Of a stretch of 64,000 nt of DNA, positions 1 to 10,246 are shown in pieces (within the stretch, counting starts at the first letter, position 1; each line of letters begins with the position of its first letter). The notes below the pieces were generated by a model. That model did no database searches. It worked only from the letters and a program-made list of their open reading frames with translations, and was not told where the DNA came from. Origin of the DNA: Ktedonobacter sp. SOSP1-85. GTDB lineage: Bacteria; Chloroflexota; Ktedonobacteria; Ktedonobacterales; Ktedonobacteraceae. The translations under genes were made by a program, and so were the position numbers. The DNA is taken from contig NZ_BNJI01000001.1 of NCBI RefSeq assembly GCF_016587415.1, forward strand, positions 4,627,501 through 4,691,500, given 5' to 3'.

Positions 1-1409
1 AATTTCACCTGCCCCAGACGGATCTCTTCGGCCAGAGGTTGAACTATCGGCTTCGCCCTACTCCAGGTGGCGACGTGTTGCCAGAGAATATCACTCTGGC
101 CAGGGCAGGTATTACCACCGGGACACGCCTGATGCTTGAGGCCTCGGTCGCTGGTGAGGGAGACCTGCTGTTTGTGCCTTTAATGGGCGCGTCTCAAAGT
201 GCCGCATCTCCTGGTAATTCCTTGCATAGTTCGCAGACAATGGATGATGAGACAGGGTTCTCGCCCTTGCGAGAGCCTTCTTTACCAAAAAAAAGGAAAA
301 AGCAGAGCCGGCGGGCATTTCTAGTGCTGGGTGGTCTTGCCCTGGCTGGCGGAGGTGTGGCCTATGCCGGTGTTCATGGTTGGCTACCTGGCCCCTTGCA
401 TCCAGCTATGCAGCCGCAAGGCCAAATGCCCGGGAAAAGCAAGAATGCCACCCCTCCTCCTACATCAGCGAAGCCGCAAGTCCCCAATAGTGCCAAGACA
501 ATCACTGTCTTTGCCCACCACCAGGGGCAGATACAGAGTGTTCGCTGGTCCCCTGATGGGCAGATGATCGCCAGTGGGGGCAATGATGCACGCGTGTATC
601 TCTGGCAGCCTAATGGAACCATCAAGCAGAACTTTCAGTTGCCAGCACCTGTCTCAGCTCTGGCCTGGGCGCCAGATGGGCAGCGGCTGGCGGTGGGCGC
701 GAATACGCAGGTAAATTTCTTTAATACGGGACAGAAGACCATGCTGGGGCGTCCCGTACGCGCCCATATCGGACGTGTGACGAGCCTGGCCTGGGCTGGA
801 CAGGGTGGGCAACAGGTTGTCTCGGGAGGGCTGGATCATCGGGCCATTGTCTGGGACAGCACAACCTATCGCCCTCTCCACGTGTTTCAGCGTCATACGA
901 CTGCGATAGAATCCGTCTCCTGGAACGCGGCTGGAGATGTAGTTGCCTCCTCTTCGCTGGGGGGCGTCATACGCGTCTGGCGGGCCGCGACCGCCAAGGA
1001 GACACACGGACTCTTTATGGATGTGGCCCCCACCATGCGCGCCGTTGCCTTTGAGCCGGGAGGGATGCGCCTGGCCTCTGCGGGCAGCGATGGAGTGTTG
1101 CGTATTTGGAATGGGGAGGTCTGTCAGCAACCGGGGCAGGGACGTTTTGGCCCACAGTGCATGGATGCGCCGATGCGCCTACCTGTTACCAAAGCTGCGT
1201 TGCTAAGCCTGGCCTGGTCACCGGATGGACGCTTTATCGTGGTAGGGAGCCAGGACGGTACCCTGGCATTCTTCTATCCCGAGAAAAGCCAGAAGCCTCT
1301 ATTTGTCATGCATCAGGGGACTCCTGTGACGAGTGTTGCCTGGAGCCATGATGGGAAGCATGTCGTTACGGCGACCGGTCAGAACGCGACCGTCTGGGAG
1401 TTGCTATAG
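1..1409 (+). CDS. Ubiquitin-like / membrane / WD40 repeat protein, 5' end outside window
   Basis: The reading frame is open from base 3, so the real start lies upstream of the window; the TTG at 39 is not a convincing start. The first visible ~45 residues, ending in TGTRLML, resemble the C-terminal half of the EsaB/YukD-type ubiquitin-like fold (inference). A basic, Ser-rich linker follows, then one hydrophobic segment after KKRKKQSRR (FLVLGGLALAGGGVAYAGV), which I read as a transmembrane anchor. The rest is seven WD40-type blades with SPDG and LW/VW signatures, enough for one complete propeller, probably outside the membrane. The role is likely protein-protein scaffolding; no catalytic motif is visible. 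The gene ends at TAG 1407-1409 and runs into a 29-bp hairpin shared with the converging prenyl-synthase gene. Confidence 0.85.
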   Translation, partial: FHLPQTDLFGQRLNYRLRPTPGGDVLPENITLARAGITTGTRLMLEASVAGEGDLLFVPLMGASQSAASPGNSLHSSQTMDDETGFSPLREPSLPKKRKKQSRRAFLVLGGLALAGGGVAYAGVHGWLPGPLHPAMQPQGQMPGKSKNATPPPTSAKPQVPNSAKTITVFAHHQGQIQSVRWSPDGQMIASGGNDARVYLWQPNGTIKQNFQLPAPVSALAWAPDGQRLAVGANTQVNFFNTGQKTMLGRPVRAHIGRVTSLAWAGQGGQQVVSGGLDHRAIVWDSTTYRPLHVFQRHTTAIESVSWNAAGDVVASSSLGGVIRVWRAATAKETHGLFMDVAPTMRAVAFEPGGMRLASAGSDGVLRIWNGEVCQQPGQGRFGPQCMDAPMRLPVTKAALLSLAWSPDGRFIVVGSQDGTLAFFYPEKSQKPLFVMHQGTPVTSVAWSHDGKHVVTATGQNATVWELL

Positions 1410-1410
1410 A

Positions 1411-1479
1411 CGACGCTGCTGAAGCACGCGTCTACATATGACATTTCATGATATGTAGACGCGTGCTTCAGCAGCGTCG
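1411..1479. terminator. Bidirectional long hairpin between converging genes
   Basis: Perfect 29-bp inverted repeat (1411-1439 and 1451-1479) with an 11-base loop. It fills the gap between the stop codons of the WD40 gene (+) and the polyprenyl synthetase gene (-), so it can terminate transcription from both sides. There is no long T run. It belongs with the long hairpins found in many intergenic gaps of this window, though its arm sequence lacks the GTGTGG motif of the others. Confidence 0.8.
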
Positions 1480-1489
1480 GGCCGCCACA

Positions 1490-2593
1490 CTACTGCGCGG
1501 CTGCGGCCACGAAGTCGATCAAGACACGCATGTCTTCCATCGCTCGTGTCGAGACCTCGGCTTGTTGTGCGGGGACGCTGGCCAGGGCCTCGCGTGCTCG
1601 CTCACTCTGTTGAGCCAGAAACTGGCGGCAATAGTCACGCGTTCCTGTGCGCTCCAGAATGGCCAGCACTTCGTCGACCTGCTCCTTCTCCAGCGGCTCC
1701 GCCTGCTGGTAGATACGCGTCAGCGCGGCTTGTTCTTCGGGCGTGGCCTGTTCACGTGCATGGAGGATGGGGAGACTCTGCTTGCGGCGGTAGATGTCGC
1801 CCGCTTCGGTCTTGCCCAGCTCTTCTCTGCTGGCCCAGACGCCCAGGAGATCGTCGCGCACCTGAAAGGCGATGCCAATGGCCTCGCCAAAGCTGCGCAG
1901 GCGTGTGATCGCCTCTTCGTTGCGTGTGCTCAGTCTCGCGCCCATCTCCGCCGAGCAAGCCATCAATTCAGCCGTCTTGCGGCGAATCATGTCGATATAC
2001 ATGGAGACCGAGATATCCTGGCGTCCCTCAAAGCTCACGTCCAGGTATTGGCCCTCGGCAACGACTAAACATGCCTTATCCAGGCACGCACCCAGGCGAG
2101 CCGCGATGTCGCCCTCGACGCCCTCATCAAGGACGCCCCAGAGCGCCAGGCGCGAGAGCGCAAACATGCCATCACCGGAGTTGATGCCATTGGGCATGCC
2201 CCACACTGTCCACAGGGTTGGGCGATGGTGCCGCTCAGTATCCCCATCGACAATATCATCATGAATCAATGTGAAGTTATGGGTTAGCTCGACTGCTGCT
2301 GCGGCTGGCAGAGCCCGGCGCAGGTAGTCTGGATTGCTTGTCTGTTCCCAGGAGCCCACAGCCTCATAGGCTAGCAAGAGCAAGGTTGGGCGCATAAGTT
2401 TGCCGGCGTTGCTCCGCATGGCCTGGAAGTGGCGATCAACCCAGCCCAGGTGATAGCGCATCTGCCCATAATACTCTTGAAGGTTATGAGTGTCATCACG
2501 CTCAGCGAGACGCTCGAAGGCGCTATGAAGCGCGCTATCAATCGCCTGCTGGTGGCGAAGTAATGTTGCTTGTAGCGTTGATGTTAAAGTCAT
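1490..2593 (-). CDS. Polyprenyl diphosphate synthase (trans-prenyltransferase)
   Basis: 367 residues, within the usual family range. It condenses isopentenyl diphosphate with an allylic diphosphate to make a longer prenyl chain in the cytosol, for quinone, carotenoid or carrier-lipid synthesis. The first Asp-rich motif is DDIVD at about residue 112. The second is DDLLG at about 247, so its last Asp is replaced by Gly, as seen in some geranylgeranyl synthase-type members. The substrate-site stretches GKLMRP and GQYLD are also present. Chain length cannot be read from the sequence. The ATG start follows an AAGGAAAG Shine-Dalgarno. It is the last gene on the minus strand before the 1411-1479 terminator, and a hairpin also separates it from the upstream zinc-ribbon gene. 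Confidence 0.9.
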   Translation of the reverse strand: MTLTSTLQATLLRHQQAIDSALHSAFERLAERDDTHNLQEYYGQMRYHLGWVDRHFQAMRSNAGKLMRPTLLLLAYEAVGSWEQTSNPDYLRRALPAAAAVELTHNFTLIHDDIVDGDTERHHRPTLWTVWGMPNGINSGDGMFALSRLALWGVLDEGVEGDIAARLGACLDKACLVVAEGQYLDVSFEGRQDISVSMYIDMIRRKTAELMACSAEMGARLSTRNEEAITRLRSFGEAIGIAFQVRDDLLGVWASREELGKTEAGDIYRRKQSLPILHAREQATPEEQAALTRIYQQAEPLEKEQVDEVLAILERTGTRDYCRQFLAQQSERAREALASVPAQQAEVSTRAMEDMRVLIDFVAAAAQ

Positions 2594-2646
2594 AAACGTA
2601 CGAATCTTTCCTTACGGAGTGTTCTCAGCATCTGCGACGCTTCGCA

Positions 2647-2738
2647 GGGGTCAGGGTGTGCGGACGGTAGCCGCGTACGCAAATAGCGGCTACTGCTCCA
2701 CACACCCTGACCCGGCGAGCCACGCAGTGGCGAGAAGT
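2647..2738. repeat. Long intergenic hairpin plus small satellite hairpin
   Basis: Outer arms GGGTCAGGGTGTG (2648-2660) and its complement (2701-2713) enclose a less perfect inner stem. A short GAGCCACGCAGTGGC-type hairpin ending in GAGAAG follows at about 2714-2738. This is the same two-hairpin layout as at 5901, 9555, 14399 and 19201. It lies between two minus-strand genes and could act as terminator or mRNA-processing or stability signal. Confidence 0.65.
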
Positions 2739-2758
2739 CCTGAATAGATAAGCCCCAA

Positions 2759-3250
2759 TTATGGTTTAATATAATACAAGCCAATCGCGAGCACGGCACC
2801 GATAAGTGCCAGGCTGCCAGCTATTCCCCTGATGCCCCCGATGCGATAGAACGGGGAACAGAGATCGCAGTAGCGGTTGGTATACTGGTAGCGATGACCG
2901 CGCATACCTTCACGAATAATCGTCACATCCTCAGTTTTGCGCCTGGTATGTAGTTCATCACAAATGTGGCGACCACAGCCCTTACACTGAAAGTGATCGA
3001 CAAAATGCGACGTCTTCGAAATAGACCATTGATCCGGATAGACCTGGGTTCCACAGACGTAGCAGACCTGTGTACTGGCCAGGCGCATCTGTTTCTCTGC
3101 GCAGGGTGAATGTTGCTGCTTGGGAAAGTGATCCTGGCAGAAACCCTGATGACAATCTGGACAACGCCCAAGCGCCTCGGCATCACACTCTTTACATCGG
3201 CGGCTAGGGCTTACACGATGAAGACGTTTTGGCACATTCCTTAGGGTCAT
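2759..3250 (-). CDS. Small zinc-ribbon protein with C-terminal membrane helix
   Basis: 163 residues. Six Cys clusters (CKEC, CPDC, a Cys/His-rich FCQDHFP stretch like AN1-type zinc fingers, CYVC, CKGCGRHIC, CDLC) suggest at least two zinc-binding modules. A single hydrophobic segment near the C terminus (about residues 140-160, GSLALIGAVLAIGLYYI) suggests a tail-anchored protein with its metal-binding domain in the cytosol. I do not recognise a named family. The start is uncertain because the upstream Shine-Dalgarno is weak. It may be a membrane-tethered redox, chaperone or regulatory factor, but nothing here decides. Confidence 0.7.
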   Translation of the reverse strand: MTLRNVPKRLHRVSPSRRCKECDAEALGRCPDCHQGFCQDHFPKQQHSPCAEKQMRLASTQVCYVCGTQVYPDQWSISKTSHFVDHFQCKGCGRHICDELHTRRKTEDVTIIREGMRGHRYQYTNRYCDLCSPFYRIGGIRGIAGSLALIGAVLAIGLYYIKP

Positions 3251-3517
3251 AATACGTATGCTCTCACAATCTTTTTTTCTGGGTCTGGCGGATTACATTG
3301 AGCGTTATTGGATTATACATGGTTCTAATGCTTATTATATCAAGCCTGTCGCAAGTATAACATTTGCACATTGCCCCAGACAACGAAACAGGCTATTATG
3401 TCAGCAAGACCCTTGTTAGCTGGTGTTGGATGGCACGTGTTGGGCTTTAACTGGCACGTACCACTTACCATCAGTGCTACCATATTTGGCATATCTCTTA
3501 TTATAGAGGTTAGATAG

Positions 3518-4398
3518 ATGGCGTTCTCTCTTCCCCTGGCTCCCACAATCTGGCGTCAGCATAGCCTGGAGTGGGGCCAACAAACGCATGTTATGGGGAT
3601 CGTGAATGTGACCCCCGATTCCTTTTCAGGTGATGGCCTGCGACGCGAAGAACTGGCTCCTGATGAAGTAGCACAGCGCGCGCTGATCCAGGCTCAGGCC
3701 TTTGTCGGCGAAGGGGCGCGCATGATTGATGTGGGCGGTGAGTCCACGCGCCCAGGCTTCCCGGCTGTCTCCGCGCAGGAGGAGATGCAGCGCGTTCTCC
3801 CCGTGATCAGGGCCCTGCGTGCCTCCTTGCCTGCGGAGGTAATTATCTCTGTCGATACCTATAAGGCCGAGGTGGCAGAGAAGGCCCTGGAGGCCGGAGC
3901 CGATATGCTCAACGATATCTGGGGCCTGCACAAAGATTCCCGCATGGCCCAGGTCGCCCACGCGCATGGCGTGCCAATCGTACTTATGGCGAACATGCGC
4001 GAGACCGTGAAGCGCGAGATTGTCAGTGATGTCACGCGTTTCCTCGCGCGCAGTATCGATATGGCTTTAGCAGCTGGTGTGCCCTGGGAGTACCTGGTCA
4101 TCGATCCCGGCATAGGCTTTGGCACGACCTCGCATGAGAACCTGGCGCTCTTGCATCGCCTGGGCGAACTGCGGACCCTGGGCCGTCCCATCCTGTTGGG
4201 AACCTCGCGTAAGTCAACTATTGGCCAGATTTTGGGGGGGTGCCTCCCGAAGAGCGCGTCGAGGGAACCGCGGCCACCGTGGCGCTGGGTATTGCCCAGG
4301 GAGCCGATATCGTGCGCGTCCACGATGTACGCGAAATGATGCGTGTCGTGAAGATGAGCGACGCCGTTGTGCGTGGTAGCTACACTCTTCCATCCTGA
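3518..4398 (+). CDS. folP: Dihydropteroate synthase, frameshifted at a G7 tract
   Basis: It joins 4-aminobenzoate to the pterin diphosphate in folate synthesis. Typical motifs are present: MGIVNVTPDSFS near residue 26, DVGGESTRPG, SVDTYKAEVA, DIWG, VIDPGIGFG and GTSRKS. The annotated frame goes wrong after QILGG: the G7 run at 4234-4240 should be G8. Adding one G restores a family-like C terminus (VPPEERVEGTAATVALG ... DIVRVHDV) that ends at TGA 4396-4398, for about 293 residues. Without it the protein ends at 4339 with an unrelated tail and lacks the last strand and helix, including the conserved RVHD. Because folP is normally essential and folC follows 52 bases later, I favour an assembly error or slippage over a real pseudogene. 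Confidence 0.88.
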
Positions 4399-4450
4399 TT
4401 CCTGCGCTTTTGTTTATAGCGCAGTCGGCAAGTAAAGGAAAACATTTACC

Positions 4451-5869
4451 GTGAATTACCAGGAAGCACTCGCCTACATTTATGGCTTTACTGACTATGA
4501 GCGTAGCGGCAAGTATACCCGTGACCGCAACGAGAATCTCACGCGTACCGCACGCTTGCTAGAACTCCTTGATAACCCTCATCGTAAGTACACTAATACG
4601 CTGATCGCGGGCACCAAGGGCAAGGGTTCGACGGCGGCAATGATCGAGCGCGTGCTTCGCGAGGCTGGCAGCACCACCGGGCTTTATACCCAACCTGATC
4701 TGCACACCTTCCGCGAACGTATACGCGTCAACGGCGCCCTGATCGCAGAAGACGAGGTGGCTGAGCTGATTCCCACAATCAAACATGAGGTGGAGCAGAT
4801 TCAAGCCAGCCAGGAGTATGGTCCCTTTATTACCTACGAGATCGGCACGGCGCTGGCCTTCCTCTATTTCGCGCAACGGCAGGTGCAGCATGCCGTCGTG
4901 GAGGTGGGCCTGGGTGGCCGCCTGGACGCTACCAATCTCACCCATCCCCTCGTATCGGTTATCACCTCGATCAGTTATGATCATATGAATGTGCTTGGCA
5001 ATACGCTGCGGGAGATCGCGACCGAGAAGGCCGGAATCATCAAGGATCACGGCATCGTGGTTACCTCTGCGCATGATCCCGAGGCTCTGTTAGCCATCGC
5101 GGCGGTCGCCAGGCAGCGCGAGGCTCGCATGATCCGTGTCGGGTCAGCGGATGCAGATCCAGCTCAACAAGACGTTGAGGCAGGCAACTTGCCGCCTTTA
5201 AGCTATCGCTACCGCCTGGAGGAGCGCCTGGGGGAGCGCCAGCGCTTTAGCGTCTGGACGCCACAACGCGAATATACGGGCCTCGAGCTGGCTCTGGCTG
5301 GCGAGCATCAGTTAGAGAATGCGGCGGTCGCGCTGGCAACCCTGGAGCAGTTGCGCGAGCAGGGCCTGACCTGGGATGAGGACGCCTTGCGCCGGGGTCT
5401 GGCCTCTGTACAATGGCCTGCGCGTATCGAGGTCGTGGGACGCCAGCCTACCGTTGTCGTCGATGGCGCGCACAATACCGACTCCATGCAGAAGCTCGTA
5501 CAGGCCCTGCGCACAACCTTTGCGCCTCGTCGTCTGCTCTTCGTCCTGAGCACCTCGAAGGACAAGGACCAGGAGGGGATGATCCAGACCCTCGCTGACG
5601 CTGACGTTGTCGTCCTGACTAGTATGCATAACCCACGCGTTACACCACTGGAGACACTCTCCTCGCTCTTCGCCCAGCATGCCCCCGGCGTCGAACTCCA
5701 TAGCGCACCCACAAGCGAAGAGGCCCTCGACCTCGCTGTGCGCCTGGCTGAGAAGGACGACCTGGTCTGCGCCACCGGCTCCATCTATCTTGCGGGCGAA
5801 GCCATCCGCTGGGCCGCCGCCCGAGGCGACCAGCGCGCCGCCGCCGAAATAGAGGGCGTTGATCATTAA
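4451..5869 (+). CDS. folC: Bifunctional folylpolyglutamate / dihydrofolate synthase
   Basis: 472 residues of the Mur-ligase superfamily. It adds glutamate to dihydropteroate or tetrahydrofolate using ATP. It shows the P-loop GTKGKGSTA near residue 53, the TQPDLHTFRERI substrate stretch, VGLGGRLDATN, SYDHMNVLG, the central-domain HQLENAAVA and the C-terminal VVDGAHN. The start is GTG at 4451 behind AAAGGAAAA. It follows folP on the same strand after 52 bases, so the two folate steps are probably co-transcribed. The gene ends ahead of a perfect 28-bp hairpin. Confidence 0.95.
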   Translation: MNYQEALAYIYGFTDYERSGKYTRDRNENLTRTARLLELLDNPHRKYTNTLIAGTKGKGSTAAMIERVLREAGSTTGLYTQPDLHTFRERIRVNGALIAEDEVAELIPTIKHEVEQIQASQEYGPFITYEIGTALAFLYFAQRQVQHAVVEVGLGGRLDATNLTHPLVSVITSISYDHMNVLGNTLREIATEKAGIIKDHGIVVTSAHDPEALLAIAAVARQREARMIRVGSADADPAQQDVEAGNLPPLSYRYRLEERLGERQRFSVWTPQREYTGLELALAGEHQLENAAVALATLEQLREQGLTWDEDALRRGLASVQWPARIEVVGRQPTVVVDGAHNTDSMQKLVQALRTTFAPRRLLFVLSTSKDKDQEGMIQTLADADVVVLTSMHNPRVTPLETLSSLFAQHAPGVELHSAPTSEEALDLAVRLAEKDDLVCATGSIYLAGEAIRWAAARGDQRAAAEIEGVDH

Positions 5870-5900
5870 CCTCTTATTATTATCGCGAGCAAAAAACTGG

Positions 5901-5985
5901 AAATGAGTGAGCATGAGTGCATTGGGCATCTGCCCAATGCACTCATGCTCACTCATTTCTTCTTGAGCGCCGCAGGCGCGAGAAG
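5901..5985. terminator. Long palindromic hairpin plus satellite hairpin after folC
   Basis: Perfect 28-bp arms (5901-5928, 5931-5958) with only a two-base loop. A small GC hairpin with the sequence GAGCGCCGCAGGCGCGAGAAG follows at about 5964-5985. It lies between folC and the acyl-CoA ligase, both on the plus strand, and probably ends the folate transcript. Confidence 0.75.
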
Positions 5986-6167
5986 AGAGGATGCCACCCC
6001 GAACGGTGCGCGTGTGCTATAATTGCGTCTATATTCCACAGTCGGCGATATTTCAGACCGTTTCTCGCTTTTTCCGCATCTTCTGATCCGAACACCCTGA
6101 GCGCGAAGCGCTAGGCACGCAAGTGGCGTTGGGTTTCGGAATAAGATCATTACAAAGGAGAGGTGCT

Positions 6168-7793
<1,626 letters not shown>

Positions 7794-7814
7794 TTGACAA
7801 AAGGAATGAAGTAT

Positions 7815-7864
7815 GTGAACGGCTGGCTGGAAGGGTTCTCCGACCCCTCCAGCCAGCCGTTCAC
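7815..7864. terminator. Hairpin between converging genes
   Basis: Inverted repeat GTGAACGGCTGGCTGG (7815-7830, extended by a G-rich inner part) with its complement ending at 7864. It lies between the stop codons of the acyl-CoA ligase (+) and the asparagine-synthetase homologue (-), so it probably serves both. Confidence 0.7.
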
Positions 7865-7869
7865 GTCGC

Positions 7870-9507
7870 TTATGAGAAGCGTAGATCAAAGATCTGACAG
7901 AACAACTGTAACGTGACAATTGCCACGAGGGGGTGCTGCCCGCTTGTCAGGTTTCGACGGGCAGGAGGTCGACTCAACAGATTCTGTACAGCCTGTACAT
8001 CGAAGAGTCCGCTAGCCCGTAGGGCCTCTTCAGAGAGGAGACGCTGCAAGAACTCAGATTGGCTGATCTGCCAGAGCGAGGCGCAGGGCAGGTGAAGCGG
8101 GAGCGCACTACCCTGAATGTCTGGCAGGCTTTGCTGCTGGGCGAGCCATTGTATAGGCGTCTCTCTATCAATAGAGCGCCCTTGTGGAGCCAGGCGCCGC
8201 GAGGCCAGGGCTGGCAGGATATGCTGGTGCAGGTAGGGAGAGCGCAGGGCCAACCTCTCCTGCTGGGCGAGACGGTAGACAGGTGTCACCAGGTGATCGG
8301 GGAGGCGCAGGTGAATATCGAGATAGGCGAGGCGTTGCTCCAGGTTATCCAGTTTCTCGGCCTGGCGGAACAGACGACGTGCGTGTAGGGTCTCCTCCCA
8401 GGGACTGGCCCCCTGTATGGCCTGGCGTAGCTCTGGGGTAAAAAAGGGCGCCAGGTCGTAGCCCTGGGTGGCGCGAATGGCCTCTGTATATGCCGCAAGT
8501 AGTTCTGACGTTGGCGACAACGCTTGTGAGGTCAACGTACGCGCGAGCAAGGGCGCTCCACCAAGTCCCGTGAGTGCCACACGCGCCCCGATCTCAAGCG
8601 CGCTGGTATGCAAGAGCTGATGCCAGGCCAGCAGGTTTGTCGTCAGACCTGGAGCTTCGCAGCCATAGATCGTAGCGCTCCAGAACTCGGCCTGGTCCAG
8701 TCCGGTAATCTCAAGCAAGGGATGCTGCCACTGGCTCGCCAGGTCGCGTAGTGCGCGCCAGCCTTCTCCGGTATGCCTCTGTCTATAATCAAAGCTGGCC
8801 AGTGTCATACGTGTGTCCGGGTTGGTTGAACCGGTGGAAGCTGACTGTTCTAGCTGCGTATGCGCGTAGGAGAGGGCGAGCAGAGACGCACTATCCATGC
8901 CTGTGAGTCCAATGACGCCTCCATGGGTGGGAAGTTGCCCCGCGCACACCTCTTCCAGGCGCTCTGAGAGCGCAGTAAGATCGGGTATGTTTCCTGGCTC
9001 TCCGGCCTCCAGCGCATTTTCACTTGCTGGGCTGACGACGAGTTTGGTGTGTTGCCAGCGCAGGTGCGCCCCCGCAGGCACAACCGAAATGCCCTTGAAG
9101 AAGGTCCAGGGGGCGGGAAGAAAACCATAGCGCTGCCAGGCCGCCAGTGCCCCGACATGTAATTGGCGCGGTACTCCCACAGCCAGCAAGGCCTTGATCT
9201 CGCTAGCGAAGAGCAGGTTCCCTGGGGCGGGCCAATCCTCGATATAGTAGAGCGGATGCAGCCCCGAGCGCGGCCTGCGATAGACCAGCGTACGGCGTTC
9301 AGGTATCCAGTCTAACAGGGGAGGCTCATCGTTCTGCCGCATGGCATAGGCCGAATCGGCGAAAGAGAGGATGCCAGCGCCGGGCAGGACGGAGCGCGCC
9401 TCAGTGCCGCCCAGGCGCTGTAGCGCCCTACTCATGACCTGCAGTACCTGCTCGATAGTTTCCTGAGGAACCTGCTCGCCGGTAATCCATCCCGCGAGAA
9501 TTGCCAT
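7870..9507 (-). CDS. Asparagine synthetase-like protein with degenerate active sites
   Basis: 545 residues arranged like class B asparagine synthetase: an N-terminal Ntn-type glutaminase-like domain (about 1-160, with RSGLHPLYY and FASEIKALLAVGV) and a C-terminal ATP-pyrophosphatase-like domain. Two key sites differ. The catalytic Cys at position 2 is absent (the protein starts MAILAGW), so it cannot use glutamine in the normal way. The PP-loop SGGxDS is changed to LTGMDS (about residues 201-206). Lasso-peptide cyclases also lack the Cys but usually keep the PP-loop. It may be an amide-forming enzyme of specialised metabolism or a non-catalytic homologue. The next minus-strand gene upstream encodes a small acidic protein. 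Confidence 0.8.
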   Translation of the reverse strand: MAILAGWITGEQVPQETIEQVLQVMSRALQRLGGTEARSVLPGAGILSFADSAYAMRQNDEPPLLDWIPERRTLVYRRPRSGLHPLYYIEDWPAPGNLLFASEIKALLAVGVPRQLHVGALAAWQRYGFLPAPWTFFKGISVVPAGAHLRWQHTKLVVSPASENALEAGEPGNIPDLTALSERLEEVCAGQLPTHGGVIGLTGMDSASLLALSYAHTQLEQSASTGSTNPDTRMTLASFDYRQRHTGEGWRALRDLASQWQHPLLEITGLDQAEFWSATIYGCEAPGLTTNLLAWHQLLHTSALEIGARVALTGLGGAPLLARTLTSQALSPTSELLAAYTEAIRATQGYDLAPFFTPELRQAIQGASPWEETLHARRLFRQAEKLDNLEQRLAYLDIHLRLPDHLVTPVYRLAQQERLALRSPYLHQHILPALASRRLAPQGRSIDRETPIQWLAQQQSLPDIQGSALPLHLPCASLWQISQSEFLQRLLSEEALRASGLFDVQAVQNLLSRPPARRNLTSGQHPLVAIVTLQLFCQIFDLRFS

Positions 9508-9554
9508 AATCGTTCCCTCTCATCCTGTAATTAATCTCGTACGCGAGTTATTTC

Positions 9555-9644
9555 TGATTAGTGGTGTGGAGCGTGCTGGCAGCCGCAGGCTGCCAGCACG
9601 CTCCACACCACTAATCAGGGCGAGCGCCGCAGGTGCGAGAAGTA
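9555..9644. repeat. Long palindromic hairpin plus satellite hairpin
   Basis: Perfect 30-bp arms (9555-9584, 9588-9617) with a three-base loop. The tip reads AGCCGCAGGCT and the arm contains GGTGTGGAGCGTGCTGG. A GAGCGCCGCAGGTGCGAGAAG satellite follows at about 9621-9642. It lies downstream of the 92-residue minus-strand gene and upstream of the asparagine-synthetase homologue. Confidence 0.75.
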
Positions 9645-9664
9645 GTACCAAAGGTGCAATAAGG

Positions 9665-9943
9665 CTAATTAATCCGATCTCTGCGCCAGGGTGTCTCTGA
9701 GCGTCGTATCCAGCGCTGGTTAAAGAAGATGTAGCTGTCTTCGCGGTCAAAGTATTCGTTTGTCAGGTCGCATTCATACCATTCGACCTCTGGCTTATCG
9801 GCGTGAAGCGTTTTGGTGAGATACTCGATGACGTCCAACCCCTCGGTCTGATCAATGCCAGGGAAGGTATCCTGGTCGATATCACCGTCAAATTCTAGTT
9901 CCTCAGCCCCTTGTTTTCCCCGTAACACATAGTAAATATACAT
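9665..9943 (-). CDS. Small acidic protein, function unknown
   Basis: 92 residues, rich in Asp/Glu and aromatic residues, with a basic tail (WIRRSETPWRRDRIN). I see no signal peptide, membrane helix or known motif. The ATG follows AAAGGGCGAG. It is upstream of the asparagine-synthetase homologue on the same strand but separated from it by a long hairpin, so the two may or may not share a transcript. It does not look like a RiPP leader or a PqqD-type recognition domain. Confidence 0.6.
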   Translation of the reverse strand: MYIYYVLRGKQGAEELEFDGDIDQDTFPGIDQTEGLDVIEYLTKTLHADKPEVEWYECDLTNEYFDREDSYIFFNQRWIRRSETPWRRDRIN

Positions 9944-10246
9944 GATAGTTCTCGCCCTTTCGACGGATTTGCAATAGTGGATTCACGCACAGCGTGCTGC
10001 TCTCTATGATATACCATGGAGCTATGCCTGTCAGCCCATGCTCCAGGTTTTCCTATCACTACACCCGGCACTTGTTGCAGATAGAAGAAAAGTAATGGTA
10101 TATTTACTTTGAAGTAAAACAAGGCTCTAGCGGCTAATGTGGTTTTTAAATGCTTGAGTTCAAAACGCTTGCGGAGCCAGGTGAGCCTTGATACTGCGAA
10201 TTGAAAAATGTAAATCTAAGCCACATTGAAAGCACGGGAGTCACGG
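9944..10246. other. Divergent intergenic region, possible small operator
   Basis: About 300 bases between divergent genes. It holds a 16-bp perfect palindrome (TTTACTTTGAAGTAAA, 10103-10118) that could be an operator, and an AT-rich stretch around 10090-10120. I could not fix a promoter with confidence. No RNA gene is recognised. Confidence 0.35.

Noticed and set aside
1448..2068. Open frames opposite the polyprenyl synthetase
   Set aside because: The minus-strand protein has both Asp-rich motifs in the right places; plus-strand frames have no domain.
3340..3546. 68-codon minus-strand frame upstream of folP
   Set aside because: No Shine-Dalgarno, overlaps the folP start, and the product has no recognisable pattern.
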